This document shows positions 43,060-55,020 of a stretch of DNA of 64,000 nucleotides, piece by piece. The notes beneath the pieces are model-generated. The model made no database searches and was not told where the DNA came from. It saw only the letters and a list, made by a program, of their open reading frames with translations. The DNA is taken from contig NW_020654748.1 of NCBI RefSeq assembly GCF_003589595.1, forward strand, positions 8,149,356 to 8,213,355, in the 5' to 3' direction. This stretch comes from Hyposmocoma kahamanoa (Eukaryota; Arthropoda; Insecta; Lepidoptera; Cosmopterigidae). Each line of letters opens with the position of its first letter. Within the stretch, counting starts at the first letter, position 1. The translations under genes were made by a program, and so were the position numbers.

Positions 43060-43510
43060 ATCTAATGCGGCGACAGTTACGTTGATGTGGACACGTCTCG
43101 CGCATGTCTGAATCGACAGTTGCGCAGCGTCTCTTTTTTTCTGAATTCCAGAATGGCACGCGGAGGCAAGGCGGTCAGTTTTTGAGATACAAGGATGTTC
43201 TGAAAAGACACATGAAAAGTTGCAAAATTGACCCCTCAGGGTGGGAGATGCAGTCGAGTTGCTGTTCTGGTAAAGGAGGCACTTTGTGAAAACTCAGATG
43301 ATAAATTTTGAGGAGCAGAGACTGCCAGACCTAGACCCGAAACATGATACTCTCAAGGCTAAAATACCTGCAGTCATCTTTTATTACTTTGTTGACAGTG
43401 TCCTTACGTATTGCCACTGTTTGCGAGCATTTACCCATAAGATTGGCTACTGTAGCCATCTAAGGGTACATGAAAAAGTAAACAACAGTAGATCTAATTC
43501 TAAACGATAG
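43060..43510 (+). pseudogene. LINE ORF C-terminus with C2H2-like finger
   Basis: Plus strand: MRRQLR, a TGA stop, [40 protein letters not shown] and [14 protein letters not shown]. After a frame change near 43285 it continues EEQRLPDLDPKHDTLKAK and ends YCHCLRAFTHKIGYCSHLRV HEK. The last part has the spacing of a C2H2 zinc finger (C-x-C ... F ... H-x3-H), with the first Cys pair one residue short. The block GG-x-x-x-R-(F/Y)KD-(V/T)LK-(R/x)-x-(M/L)K is the common post-RT region of an abundant invertebrate LINE group. Broken by a stop and a frameshift. Confidence 0.75.
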
Positions 43511-44670
43511 CAGCCGCTGAGCCGAAACCGGCTAGGGCAACACAAGGTGCCATAGACACTTTGAATTATAATTACTCTATTAAACGTGTCACATTGAGCA
43601 ATCGTTTTTGTTGGATTGCGAGAAAAAAAATGCGCCACTAAAATAATGACAAAATAATTGCATAAAATATTTACTGATTATTATTGATGTTATTATAATA
43701 ATCTAGTGACCACAAACTTTTAATTTTAGTTTGAATTGCCACTGCTTGCGTCGTTCGTTAAAAATGTTATACCTGGTTTGAATACTGTCGAGGTATACTT
43801 ACATTTTACTGTAAAACGAAATGAAGAGTCCTGGGCAAAAATGATCAAAGTCACGTGCGGATCATTTTAGAAAAAAACAATTTTTAATTTGAAAAACTTT
43901 TAAATATTGGTGAAAAAGTCACGTACAACTACTATCTGAAATAAAATCATTGCTGATATAAATGTATGTAACGCTATGTAATCCATTTTAACTAATAATA
44001 TTTATTAATCATCTTTAACCTTTCCTATAGAAAAAACGATTGTTTGCTCTAAAGACTAAAAGCAAAAGTAAATTTTTCAGCACATTGAAACTTTATTCCC
44101 TTGCCCTTTTCTGATTTAGGCAAATTACGCTCAGCGTTTACCGAATTGGATAGCGGTACTAACTTAAAACGTGTTTTAAGTGACTGATCATTCTTTCCCT
44201 GGTCTCTTCAAATAATGTATTAACAAACACATATCCTACGGTTTCCTGCCATCAATAGATCTAACTGTTGAAACTAGGCATTCCCTAAAGTGTTTTATTG
44301 GTAAAAACACAAATAAAACACGTAAATTTTTGTCCAATTCCTATCTACTGATCTGTTAATTTAACATAATTCACCGCAACCGAGTAGCGTGTTCCAGCCA
44401 AAACAGTGCATATGACACAGCAAATCTCTAACTACGAGACCAACGAAACCACAATGTAGGCATGAAATGTTAACCCAAATGCATTCGAAATGGCAATCCT
44501 AACTGAAGTTGACGTTATGTTTTACTGAACTAGAACTCTGTTTGAAACCTATGGGGTTATTGTATTATATCTTCTTCTTTTTCTATTTCAAAGCAAAGGA
44601 CTGCCCATTGATGATATTATTTGATATGTATCTAAGTTCTGTTCTGCTTTGCACGACAAAAGGCTTCATT
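43511..44670. other. unassigned AT-rich DNA
   Basis: Nothing recognised. Confidence 0.45.
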
Positions 44671-44955
44671 GTTTTATTTTTATAATATCAACAAGTCGTA
44701 CGCCTGTAAGCGACACGCCTGTCCATAGCACTTATAGCGCCACTCAAGATTTTCAAATCGAAAGATATGAGGGCCACTGCTACTGCGCTTGTACACTCTG
44801 AGACATTAAGTTTAGAACTCCCACGTGCCATAATTTCACCAGCAACCTTACCTTTCAAAACCGAAACGCAGTAATGCTCACATTACCCCTTAGCGGCAGA
44901 AATAGGTAAAATGACAGTACTTTCCTGAAGGAACTCTATCACAACGAGCTCTTAG
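44671..44955 (-). mobile_element. SINE-like family A, near-full copy
   Basis: The minus strand goes from taagagctcgttgtgataga to gcgtacgacttgttgatatt and ataaaaat, with all diagnostic blocks. Confidence 0.85.
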
Positions 44956-45442
44956 GGTAGCCTAATGCACTACCCCACGTAGAGATCTGGCCAAAGAATT
45001 AAAAGATGCGAGTTCGTACTATTGCATTCTATTCCAGAACTCAATATTGTTGTTACAAAAAGAACAAAAGTTATATTTAATACCCTCAATTGTAGGTCAG
45101 TTTAGCAAAGTAAATTGTTATCCGCACTAAAACGCTCTAGGCGGGGCAAACTAACCAATCAATGAAGAGAAACCTGACAAAGTCACCAAAATTTTTCTAT
45201 TCGCGCAAAACAAACTATCTCTTTTTATCCAGTATAACCACGGAAACTTGATCGACCAATATTTTTTGCGGTACGCTCCACAACGTTACACACTGTGCAA
45301 ATTGGGAACGAATCAAATATGCATCGTTCGTCCAACCGTGAGATGGAATACTCGCATTAGAGCTCCGTATCCCAAAGTTTTCGCGTGTTCATTACTTTCA
45401 TCTATGCTTAAAGTTGTGGAACGTTGTTTTGAACACATATGA
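44956..45442. other. unassigned AT-rich DNA
   Basis: Nothing recognised. Confidence 0.45.
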
Positions 45443-45615
45443 TATCATCATCATAATCAAACTATTGTACGTCCAGTCGGTTATCTCTAAAGAAAGGATT
45501 TATGCCATAGTCCACTATTCAGGCCCGAGTCTGGCGACTTCACACCTTTTCTAAGTATTGTGAACTTTCTTAGATATACAGGTTTCGACATGATGTTTAC
45601 CTTCCGATGTCCTCT
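45443..45615 (-). mobile_element. SINE family B, 3' half
   Basis: The minus strand has ggtaaacatcatgtcgaaac ctg, then gtgtgaagtcgccagactcg, ggcctgaatagtggactatg, and ends with tgatgatgata. The tRNA-like head is missing. Confidence 0.6.
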
Positions 45616-45954
45616 TTCGTAACTTGGGAATTGCAATGGCAGAGTTTCATTCATGATAAGCCTTATTCTTTGTCCTATGAAATTTATAATTAACTTTATG
45701 TGATTGAGATTCTACTACCTGTTAATAATTTGACGTTGCGTTTATTTTAATATTATTATGTATTTTACTTGATTATTAGGGCTCTATAGATAAACTAAAA
45801 ACTTTATAGTTTTATCACGTATGTCTATCTGTCCATATCTTATAAGCACTCATTGTTGTGAAAATTATCGATTATTATCGTTGAGTCATTTATTATAGTC
45901 AGAAAACATGACCCATTTATTTCACTAACATTATCTGTGACACTATAACTATAT

Positions 45955-46095
45955 TTATCATGATTAATTGGAAAACATCCACCATTGAACAACGGCCTAT
46001 TCAATTATACGTACAGTAATGACCAGTCTCAATCCACTGGCTTTGTACGACCTTTAAACGTTAATCGTTCAACTTGTACGGAGGTCATCCCACAT
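45955..46095 (-). mobile_element. possible RTE-type 3' end
   Basis: The minus strand contains ggccgttgttcaatggtgga, a word that resembles the AYVQQWT...-stop region of RTE elements. Too short and altered to be sure. Confidence 0.3.
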
Positions 46096-46298
46096 CGGGT
46101 TTTTGGTGAAATTACAGGCATGTGGGACTTGTCTACTTATATCTCAGTGTGACGGGCGCACTGGCAGTGCACCTCAAATCTTTGCGACTTAAGTGGCACT
46201 GCAACTGTTATGGCCAGGCGTGTAGCTTACTATCAGACACACGACTTTTTCGTCATGCGCCTGATGTTATCCGTCACTTGATATTATAAAAAAAACAC
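46096..46298 (+). mobile_element. SINE-like family A, 5'-truncated copy
   Basis: tttttggtgaaattacaggc to cacttgatattataaaaaaa, with a 15-bp internal duplication-like insert (gcgcctgatgttatcc) before the end. Confidence 0.8.
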
Positions 46299-46770
46299 TA
46301 TCTTCGAGTTTGTACTCGATACTAAAAACACGTCTTCTCCATACCACTTTACATGAAGTCTCCACGCGTCTGTAGTTTCATATTCGAATTCAAAACGTAG
46401 TCAAATACGAAGACTGCACACTGCATATTAAAGCCAAACTTGGGCCTCTCTATCTAATATCTATGTTTATTACGGGCCACTAGTCTCCGGAGTTCACTTC
46501 TCTCGTACGTTGTTCGCATACTGTAGTTTGAGAATCCGTGCATTATGGGTACTCAAATAACACCATATTTGGAATCCACTACTAGAAACTTGATAAGATT
46601 TCAATTCGATTTGCTGGATCCGCTCGAACGCTTAATTTCGTTCCGAATTCATGAAAAGGATGATTTTTTTTGTGGTTATATCTTTTATACTTATTTTCGC
46701 ATTTGTGACATAATAAGAAATTGGAGAGAAGAATTTTGTGTATGAATTGGTATATAAATAATATAATAAT
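46299..46770. other. unassigned
   Basis: Overlapping open frames on both strands at 46545-46848 are AT-rich and show no domain. Confidence 0.4.
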
Positions 46771-46998
46771 AGTTAGCCTATAAATAGTCTCATTGCTGGG
46801 CATAGGCCTTCTGTCACAATAAGGCTTGGACAGTCGTTCACACACCATTTTTAAATTGCTACGCAGACATATACATGCTTCGTTACCATATTTTCCTTCA
46901 TCGAAAAGCTACGGTAAATTTCAAATTAAATTTCACACATTAATTCCGAAAAACTCAGAGGTGTAAGCTCGAATTCGAACCCACGCCCACTGCTTGTT
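46771..46998 (-). mobile_element. SINE family B copy
   Basis: The minus strand has cagtgggcgtgggttcgaat, tcgagcttacacctctgagt, ccgtagcttttcgatgaagg, and ends cccagcaatgagactattta and taggctaact. Both the B box and the LINE-like tail are clear. Confidence 0.8.
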
Positions 46999-47633
46999 AT
47001 TTTTGTATAAATGAAAACAATTTAATAAAATCATGACCTTACGATTTTGTGGTAGGTATGTAATTTATTAAGTTACAATAACGTTTATTTCAGAAACATT
47101 AATTGTCAATAATAATTAATGATAACGCGTATTTGACCAGCTTTGCGAGCGCGCTTTACATAAAGAAAGTTTGATCTTGTTTTCAAAATCAACTAATCAA
47201 ACTCAATGGCTTTCAATAAACACAATCTAAAAACTAACGGACTTTAGTTTCAAGACTACTCAGACTTAAAATGGCGTAATGTTTGAACAAGAGAGCCATG
47301 TTAACGTTCATAATAAAACATTATTAGATGTCAAAAAATCATAACTCTATGAAATACTAAGCGGAATGTTGTTTGTCTACCGAAGCAGACTAGTAGTTTG
47401 TATTTTTTTTTAACAATTCTGCACCTTTATGTACGCGCGCAAGTATTTTTATTTTTCAGTTTTGCGCGGCAAATTTTACAACGGAATCATTTTCTCATAG
47501 ACTTAATATGGTGGCAAATTATCTCAGGGCACCTTAAATTATAGTTGATCGAAATTCATTACTTAGAACATCATTCTGCCGCCTTTAGTTGAAAAGGCAT
47601 TTGTGACAAAAAATCAGAACCGAGAAAATAATC
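46999..47633. other. unassigned AT-rich DNA
   Basis: Nothing recognised. Confidence 0.45.
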
Positions 47634-47855
47634 GAGTTCTTAAGTTTTCGAGAATGTTACACATTAGAAAAAAAATACTTTTTTGGGATGCAAGTGGCAT
47701 ATATTTATTTTTTTAAGCAAACCAACCACTCGGGTCCTTTACAATCAGTTTTATAGACTCAGTCAGCCGTGATCATGGCACCTTTAAAAGTTCGTTTAAA
47801 AAAAATTTACGCGGTTTAGATCTAAAAACCTAGTTTCATTTCATTCAAGAAAATA
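47634..47855. repeat. fold-back repeat family F, diverged
   Basis: Left end cgagttcttaagttttcgag and aatgttacacatta; middle cgggtcctttacaatca; right gcggtttagatct with ctagtttcatttcatt. More diverged than the 20767 copy. Confidence 0.6.
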
Positions 47856-48387
47856 ATATTTCAGAAATTCCATGAAAAAACGTCTACTATCTCCAAACGA
47901 CAAAATGTACACACTTTCTGCTAACGCTAACTTATTTATAGGTTTCTAAATATTATACACAAAATATGGAATTAAAATATTTTATTTTTATTATATTACA
48001 TTTGTAAAATTCTAGCATCCTCGCATACTCACTGCCCTCCCAGGACTATACTCCCAACATCATAATTTTTTTTGCTGAGCAGGGCAATACCTACATTGCC
48101 CTATCTAATTTTTTCGAAACGTGTGTAACGTTTCAAATTTCGTGCATGTTCATTCATTAAATAAAAAAAGCGTCGCTGTCTTCGCTCGCTATGCTTCGGT
48201 AATGAATTCCATATTATAACGTTATGTACTAAAAGCGTTATATGTAAAAAAATATTATTCATATTACCTGCATGAAAAGCAAACTGCGCAATGCTTAAAT
48301 CGACTGTGCACCGGTAGAGCTATCTTCTTAAATGTTATGTTGTATTAAGGAAAATCGTCCAATTGGTAAAAAAACCGTGTGTTTAAA
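47856..48387. other. unassigned
   Basis: 48160-48200 has a short CpG-richer word. Nothing recognised. Confidence 0.4.
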
Positions 48388-48590
48388 CGACCTCGGCGCC
48401 CCAACGGTTTTCACGGTGGACACTGGATAAGCATGTCCCGGGTTCAATTCCCGGTAGGACCAATTTGGGTATGAACTTTTCTAAATTGATTCTAGCCTGA
48501 TTGTTCCGGATAGTGCCCCGGAGTGAATTCCGTTGCTATGGTGCTCATAGTACAGGCACACCCCATACACTCTATACAACAGTCGAAAGT
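48388..48590 (+). mobile_element. tRNA-like SINE family D variant
   Basis: Head cctcggcgccccaacggttt, B-box cgggttcaattcccgg, then a different tail (ttgttccggatagtgccccg, gagtgaattccgttgctatg) that is also found alone at 56285-56345. So two tail types share one head in this window. Confidence 0.65.
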
Positions 48591-48839
48591 TATTTATCTA
48601 CTATTACGATATACAGCAAGGCGCTATTTGCACACGCGCAAATGTGTGCGTGAAGTGGTAGGGTTACCCATCACTTTCTCGTTACGTGGTCAGAGCAGCA
48701 ACATAGCGAAAATTCTAACGTGACTGTTATCTATAATTCTATTAATAGAATCCTAACAATTACACATGTTCATTAAGTATTTATATCGATATAATATCAT
48801 ATTTTTCGTTAATTCACTAACTACCATAATATTGAAGAT
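48591..48839. other. unassigned
   Basis: An open frame to 48723 has no domain. Confidence 0.4.
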
Positions 48840-49183
48840 GGCGCTGACAACGCACCAACTCCGCGCGCGATAACATTCTTCAACGCTTTGCTCACCCAGT
48901 ATCAGAATCTAGATATATTTTTGACGAACAGCTTGTTATCCATCGCGAGATACAGCTGCTCATGAACTACCTATCGAGTACTGGTATCCTGTATGGTATG
49001 GTCGCATATGTGCTTTCACTATGTATATCCATTATGTATTTATAATTTTACTTTGTTATCTCATATTTGTTAATTTTTTTTGTATATGATCACTTTGACT
49101 TGTAAGTGCCTTGGTACTGTTCATACTGTAAAATTTTTAGTGTTTTCAATAAATAAATAAATAAAGAAATAAGTAAATAAAAT
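48840..49183 (+). mobile_element. possible retroelement 3' end with A-rich tail
   Basis: Mixed-composition DNA with gatggcgctgacaacgcacc at the left, ending in tgttttcaataaataaataa and further aaat units to 49183. Likely a LINE or SINE 3' end; family not recognised. Confidence 0.4.
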
Positions 49184-49572
49184 CCCTGGTTTGAGACACA
49201 ATTGTCTGACATATTATTATTATTATATTGTATTACCGATCAGAAAATTGAAGTCATCCATCTTTTAAAACGGGATTTTGTTCATCTCTTATATTTCGCA
49301 CAGAACGCCGTAAACAGACTTCGTTATGATTTTTTCCTGAAACAGTTTTCTTGTTTCAGCATTATTTTGTTACGAGCGTTTCAGAAATAAAAAGCGCTAG
49401 GTACTTTATAAGGCAGACCTTAAGTTAGCATACATTAAAGTTGCAGCGAATCTATTGAATTATTCCATTATCGACACTAAGAACTTCAGTGAAGTAACTT
49501 TAAACTTATTATCTACATAATTTTAGGAATAGTTATTAGTTTCTGGGACTCTATATCTGTGTTTGCTGCAGA
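49184..49572. other. unassigned AT-rich DNA
   Basis: Nothing recognised. Confidence 0.45.
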
Positions 49573-49846
49573 TGTCTTTTTTATAATGCCAAGTAACGGG
49601 ATGAACAATCCATGCGCCTGGTGGTAAGCGACACGTCTGTCCATAACAGTTGCAGTGTCACTCAGAGTTTTAAATCGCAACCATCTGAAGGCCATTGCGC
49701 CCGCCACCATAAGATATAAGTTAACAAGTCCCATGTGCCTGTAATTTCACCAGCACTCTTACAATACTACTTCGCGACAGAAATAGGTAAGGGGCAGTAC
49801 TTCGCTAGACGAACTTTTTCACAAGCAGCTCTACTGTTACTAAATG
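49573..49846 (-). mobile_element. SINE-like family A, near-full copy
   Basis: Minus strand from agtagagctgcttgtgaaaa to ttacttggcattataaaaaa. The ccgccaagcagtaatg block is degraded. Confidence 0.85.
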
Positions 49847-50329
49847 TAATTATGTACACTTAACCTACAAATTATTATATTTTATAATGTATTTTATAAT
49901 GCATCACTGAAACTACAGTAGTAGAGCTATCGTCGAGCAAACTACTGTAGAGATATCTATCCTATTAGATTTTATACTGTAGGTATTTAAAAAACCTGTT
50001 AGTAAATGAATCATGTTTTTACTGGTCAGTACAGAAAATTCGAGAAAATTCTAACAGAAATACAGCTCAAAAGCGCACTTACTCTGATTGTCAGTATTTA
50101 TACCAAGTCCATTTGATTCCTATACTTGGGTCTTGGTTGTATTGCTTACGAAATAAGAAATATAGATTCAGTGGCTACACATATGGTTTTCTTGAAGGAA
50201 TCTTAGAATGAAACCTATTTCTACACTGAAATGATGTTAATTGAAAACTTTTATACTATTTTTATGTGAAGATTTTGATTGCATTTATTATATTTATGTA
50301 AATATATTTTGTGAAAGTAATTAATTTGT
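49847..50329. other. unassigned AT-rich DNA
   Basis: gtagtagagcta and tactgtagagata near 49916-49950 form a small imperfect inverted repeat. Nothing else. Confidence 0.4.
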
Positions 50330-50520
50330 TATAATTAAAACAAAAATCGAACACATTCAAAGAAAAATTCCTTCGATCCAGCTGATAAAGCGGGCTATCG
50401 CTCTCCCAACTGAGCTACGAAACGATTCAGCTGACCTTACGAATTTTCTATATGTATGTGTTTGCTGCAGATCTTTGTTTTTTATTTTAAACTGCTTTTC
50501 TTTGTCGTAGCGCCATCTGT
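50330..50520 (-). mobile_element. family E copy, 5' end at a SINE D junction
   Basis: Minus strand: ccacagatggcgctacgac, cgttcgtagctcagttggga and gagcgatagcccgctttatc agctgg, gatcgaaggaatttttcttt. The A-box region is strikingly tRNA-like (tagctcagttgggagagcg), but the B-box part is deleted. The 5' end abuts SINE D at about 50519. Confidence 0.75.
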
Positions 50521-50692
50521 GGTCGAGTGGCTTGCACACCGGTTTTCAAGGTGTCGCCATCTCTGGGGTCCCGTGTTCGATCTTAGGTTGGGTCAATGTA
50601 GAAAAAAACTAACTTTTCAATGTCTCGGGTCTGGGTGTTTGTGGTATCATCGTCGCTCCCCATTTCCATAACATCATTTGGGATCATAGCAA
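50519..50692 (+). mobile_element. tRNA-like SINE family D, full-length copy
   Basis: Head tggtcgagtggcttgcacac, ggtgtcgccatctctggggt, B-box-like gtgttcgatcttagg, linker gggtcaatgtagaaaaaaac, tail tgtctcgggtctgggtgttt and ccccatttccataacat. Defines the family together with 30421, 32712 and 3913. Confidence 0.8.
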
Positions 50693-51942
50693 CGTATGTG
50701 ATGTTGTGTAACATTTAAATATATATATTAATTAATATATAATACTTTAACAATTTAACGTTATATTGAATATCATTTTGTCTTTTAAAACGTTTAAACT
50801 TTTATACAAGAATTTTTATCAGATTTAATACGGAGTTTTATTGAGAGTCATAAAGATTCAAGTATTCAAAGAATGAAATTCTTATCCAAGGTAGGTTGGT
50901 AGCTACTCATCGTAAACTAGCTTAATACTAGCTTTAGTTTTCGTCGACCTTTTACTAAATTAATATTTTTAGCTTTACAACGTTGGTCCCATTTTTGTGT
51001 TCCAATCGATGTTCTGATACTATTGAAAAATTAAAGAAAAGTAGCGACACAGCGGTGAATAAAGGAAAACAGGATGAAACTTACAAACTTAAAATGTTTA
51101 CAAAAGTCATTGAAAATGCGCGAAAAACAGCCTGGTGGGTTTACACCCTTACCTTAAAAAAGATCTACGACCAATTTGGGTTGTGATATTACACAAACTG
51201 GTACATTTAACGGAACACAAGTAAAATCCCTAAAATTTTTTTAAAAGCATAGTTTTTCAAAAGTATTGTCAATTATTTAACTTCTTTATTTAAGCCAGAT
51301 TTGAAAATAAAAAAGTCGACAGTCATTTCATTTTTGTTTTAATTTTCACTAAAACAGGTTCAAGGTTTCAAATGTGTCGTGGTTGATTTTCGGTTCTTGT
51401 AAATTTCGTAAACTTTAATTGAAAAAGGTTTTATTATTTATTGAGGGTTGATCGAATTAATGTTAAACTGTAACATTTTTTTTAAATTTTGAGCTGTTGC
51501 AGCTTTGCTTAAAAATCTGAAAAAAACATGCACTTGTTTAATTTCGGTTTTTTTTCATTATAGGTTGATTACACTAAGTCGAAGTTAAAAGATGTTAATT
51601 TGATTGCTACTTTATGTCTAATATTTATTTATAATAAACGTTACTATCTTATATCTTAATTTTTTACGTATTTGTTTAAAACGGTAAACAGACAAAATAA
51701 ATTAAAAAAAAATGAACTTTTTTTCTGTTTCCATTAGCTCTTTAGAATGTTGTGATATGAATGAAGACAAACAATAATTTACAAAATCAGCACATTCCTA
51801 AAATGGCTGTATGGTGGGGTTTTTGGTAAGCTTGCATTTTTGGTGCCACCAACTTAATGTTTTGTGGCGCCATCAACTAAAAGTACTGTAGCGTTACCAA
51901 CCTAACAACGTAGCAGTAGAAACAGTATTCGGATGGTTCTTA
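50693..51942. other. unassigned, 1.25 kb
   Basis: Contains a 67-codon plus-strand open frame (50983-51186) rich in Lys that I cannot match to a family. The remainder is AT-rich with long A/T runs at 51470-51730. Confidence 0.4.
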
Positions 51943-52831
51943 CATGGGGGCCTACCACAACCCCTTAAAACAATATTACTTTCACCTTACATTGACTTTT
52001 CGTACCATGACGCGCTTAAAGTAATAAGCTTATTATAATGTTAAAACAATGATGTTTTGTTGGCAGCTTTGTGACTATTCATTCAATCATTTCGTACAAT
52101 AACGCAAGTTTAACATTAAAGTAATATTGTTCTTATGTCAAATTTAGCAATCTTGAAATAGTTAAACAATATTATTTTCAAATTTATTGTCTAAGTATTG
52201 AGTTGTAATGATTAAATATGTTAAACTTATTTATTTACATAAATCTCTTCAATGTTTTGTTTATTTTTTTTTAATAGTACATAGGAAATAATTTCTCGTT
52301 GAATAAAAATACGCGACGTTTATTTCGTAAAATTATAACAGCGACATCTATATGCTCCTTGGCGACACTAACAGTTAACACTAGACTATATTCCGAATTT
52401 ACTACGTAACTATCAAGACTCAGCTTGTTTTATTTATTTTTCTTCATGAAAATGCGGAAAAATAATTGAAAACAACGTAATTTTAATAGATTTTATTATT
52501 TTTTCTTTTTTCTTTTCTTTTTTTAAGAGTTAATATTCTCTAAATGTAAATAACATTAAGTACTTAAACATTATACTATGATAAGACGACTCGGAATATC
52601 AAAATAGAAAGAGATGGCATTACATAGCTCATATAGCGTTATTTCTTTCCTATTTTTAGTAAGGAATAGACACTATTGGGAAATCATTCGTTCTTTCAAT
52701 CACTTTAGCAATAATACATTACTTGGTTGACAGGTTTGTCATGGTACGAATATGAGTAATATTAGATTAAGCTTACTTTATGCTTACATTGAAATAAGAT
52801 TGTTTTTGGAAAGGTTATGGTAGGATCCCTG
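51943..52831 (+). mobile_element. non-autonomous DNA transposon family G, copy 2
   Basis: Left end catgggggcctaccacaacc; right end, on the minus strand, cagggatcctaccataacc. It is free of the family F and SINE C inserts found in copy 1 and so shows what G looked like without them. At 52060-52082 it keeps the ttggcagctttgtgac word that in copy 1 forms the start of the SINE C segment. Confidence 0.85.
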
Positions 52832-53432
52832 GATTGTTTGTGCGGTGCGATTCAAATCCAACGATGGCCCGTCTCATACTCTACTACACTTATACGCTAG
52901 AGATTTTAATGGCGACTACTTTGATGCTGTCGTAGTGGTTCACTTTTAGCTCACAATAGTGTAGTGTGTGTCACCGATCCGATAAGAAGAAGAATAGAAG
53001 CAGTATATGACCAAATACACTTTAATATGGATAGTGCTCTAATAATTACAAAAATATGATTAGAATAAAACAAAAGTATTTTAAACATTTAATGTAACGG
53101 TTAAACGTTTGCGATACTTTCTCCGACTTCGAGCATAAAATAAATACAATGAACAATTTTAAAACATCAATTTAACAGTGCAACCTCATTAATTAATTAA
53201 ATTACTTCTGCAGAGTTTTGTAAATTTTGCAATAGCAATTTACAAGACTGGAAACTTTCTTTTATTTCTTTGAAATTTGTTTAAATTAATGATAGTGGAA
53301 TTGAATTTTGACATGTATAAATTAACGCAAATTACGCGTTGTCAACATTTTGTAAATACCCTCAATACCATCGTTAAATATAGAAACACTATTTTACTAA
53401 GTTCATACTGTCATTTCTCTTTTGTTCTACTA
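52832..53432. other. unassigned AT-rich DNA
   Basis: Nothing recognised. Confidence 0.45.
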
Positions 53433-53640
53433 TAAGGGCGTCACCATATTAGACGCTTGTAGAAACGCTGCAGTGGTGCGTCTGTGGCACTGCTACTACT
53501 AATTTTCATGTAATATTCTGCGAAAGAGGCGCGTGAGTGGCGCGACTGTGGTGCCACAGTTGCGCTCTAGATATTGTATGGAAATTAGTTGAATTAGTTG
53601 GATTAGCGCTTCTATAAGCGTCTAATTTGAAGGTGCCTTA
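53433..53640. mobile_element. MITE-like palindromic element, 208 bp
   Basis: The left end taagggcgtcaccatattag acgcttgtagaaacgc is mirrored by the minus strand of the right end (taaggcaccttcaaattaga cgcttatagaagcgc). The centre is CpG-rich with gtggtgcgtctgtggcac. Compact, with ends well defined. Confidence 0.75.
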
Positions 53641-54299
53641 AGCATACCGCACATGAAACCAAATACTATCGTAACTCAAGTTTTAAAAAAACTTAAAATT
53701 GTGGTGTTGAGAAAAACGATTTGAAAATAAAAAAAAACTGAATGGATTATTTTTAATTTAATTGCGAATAATGTTATTAATTTTTATTTATACATAACAT
53801 TCGGATATCCGTATACAAACGAGAATATATATTTATAGGTTTAATTCAGTCTTTCAAATCCTGTCTCCTCAATTTCACAATTTCGAGTTACGACATTATT
53901 AGGTTTCATGTGCGATATGTGGCATATCATTTTTTTTCTATCTAATTCTTGGAAAACACAATACAATAAATGAAATTTCTAATTTTCTTAACCATATTCA
54001 TAAAAAAATAAGGTTCTTTTCTGAATGAAAGCTATTATGATCCTAATTACGATTAGAAACATATACGCAATTAGAGCGTTTGCTTACACACTGGCTTACA
54101 GTGAAAGCTGATTAATGAATGAATTTTAGCGCAGCCAGAGTATGTTGGGCCTTCCATTAAACACGTGGTGAAATATTTTGCAATAAATTATTCTCGGCTT
54201 TTGTTGGAACTCGAAATGTAACTAAGAAAGACTAAAGGAAAGTAAGCTGAGGTTAATTTTAGTGGTGTATTGGTATTTGGCACATTGTTCATCATGATA
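53641..54299. other. unassigned AT-rich DNA
   Basis: Nothing recognised. Confidence 0.45.
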
Positions 54300-54548
54300 G
54301 TCATCTATTTTTTGTGAAAATACTCCACTATTTGTTACTATTATTGATACAAAGGTCGAACAAAAACAAAGAAAATTCCTACGCTGCGACTGGTCATGAG
54401 CCACCGTCTGTCACCTCAAGTGGCTACCACTTTTATCAACTGAGCTACGGATCGAGCTTCGGCTTCACTTCGAGCAGTAGCCACGACAGATGCTGGTTCG
54501 TGTCCAGGTGGTGCGAAGGAATTTTTCTTTGCGTTTGTTCGTTTATAT
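54300..54548. mobile_element. two opposed family E fragments (fold-back)
   Basis: 54310-54445 is the 3' half of family E on the minus strand (tgagctacggatcgagc, aaattcctacgctgcgac). 54445-54548 is the same half on the plus strand (atgctggttcgtgtccaggt, gtgcgaaggaatttttcttt). They meet head to head, so the whole is an inverted repeat. Confidence 0.7.
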
Positions 54549-54899
54549 CAAAAGAATAATTTGGCACATTATTTTTTTCTTGTTTTTAAAGTGTTTATCT
54601 GGTGTTATTTTAAAATTAAATTATGCATTTTATGCAATTTGATAGTTTTGTTATTGTAGATGCGCGGTCATTGTTATTTAGTGATAGAATATTTTCCCGT
54701 TATACAATTTGCAAACCATATTATGGAGAGGATTATGATTCACCGAAAGTATGCCAACTTTTAAATCAAAGGCAGTCAAATATATGTATAAATAAAGTAG
54801 ATAGATTGTAATTTTACTTTAATTGACATGACAATTCTTAAGATCATGTAAACTAATATTTAATTTTACAAAATTTTGTGACTATAATAATTTCATATC
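54549..54899. other. unassigned AT-rich DNA
   Basis: Nothing recognised. Confidence 0.4.
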
Positions 54900-55020
54900 G
54901 AGTGTAACTAGTTTTCGGATTTAAATAAAGAGCCACTCATGACCAAGAGACGTATAAAGAGCCCGAAACGTTGGTATATCTGAAAAACTAAATATAGTCG
55001 ATTTAGATCTCAAAAAGTAA
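54900..55020 (+). repeat. fold-back repeat family F, right arm, diverged
   Basis: ataaagagcccgaaacgttg, aactaaatatagtcgattta gatct. Left arm absent. Confidence 0.6.

Noticed and set aside
50380..50425. tRNA-like tagctcagttgggagagcg on the minus strand
   Set aside because: The B box and the second half of a tRNA are missing; part of family E.
50983..51186. 67-codon Lys-rich open frame
   Set aside because: Not matched to any family; length and composition are within chance.
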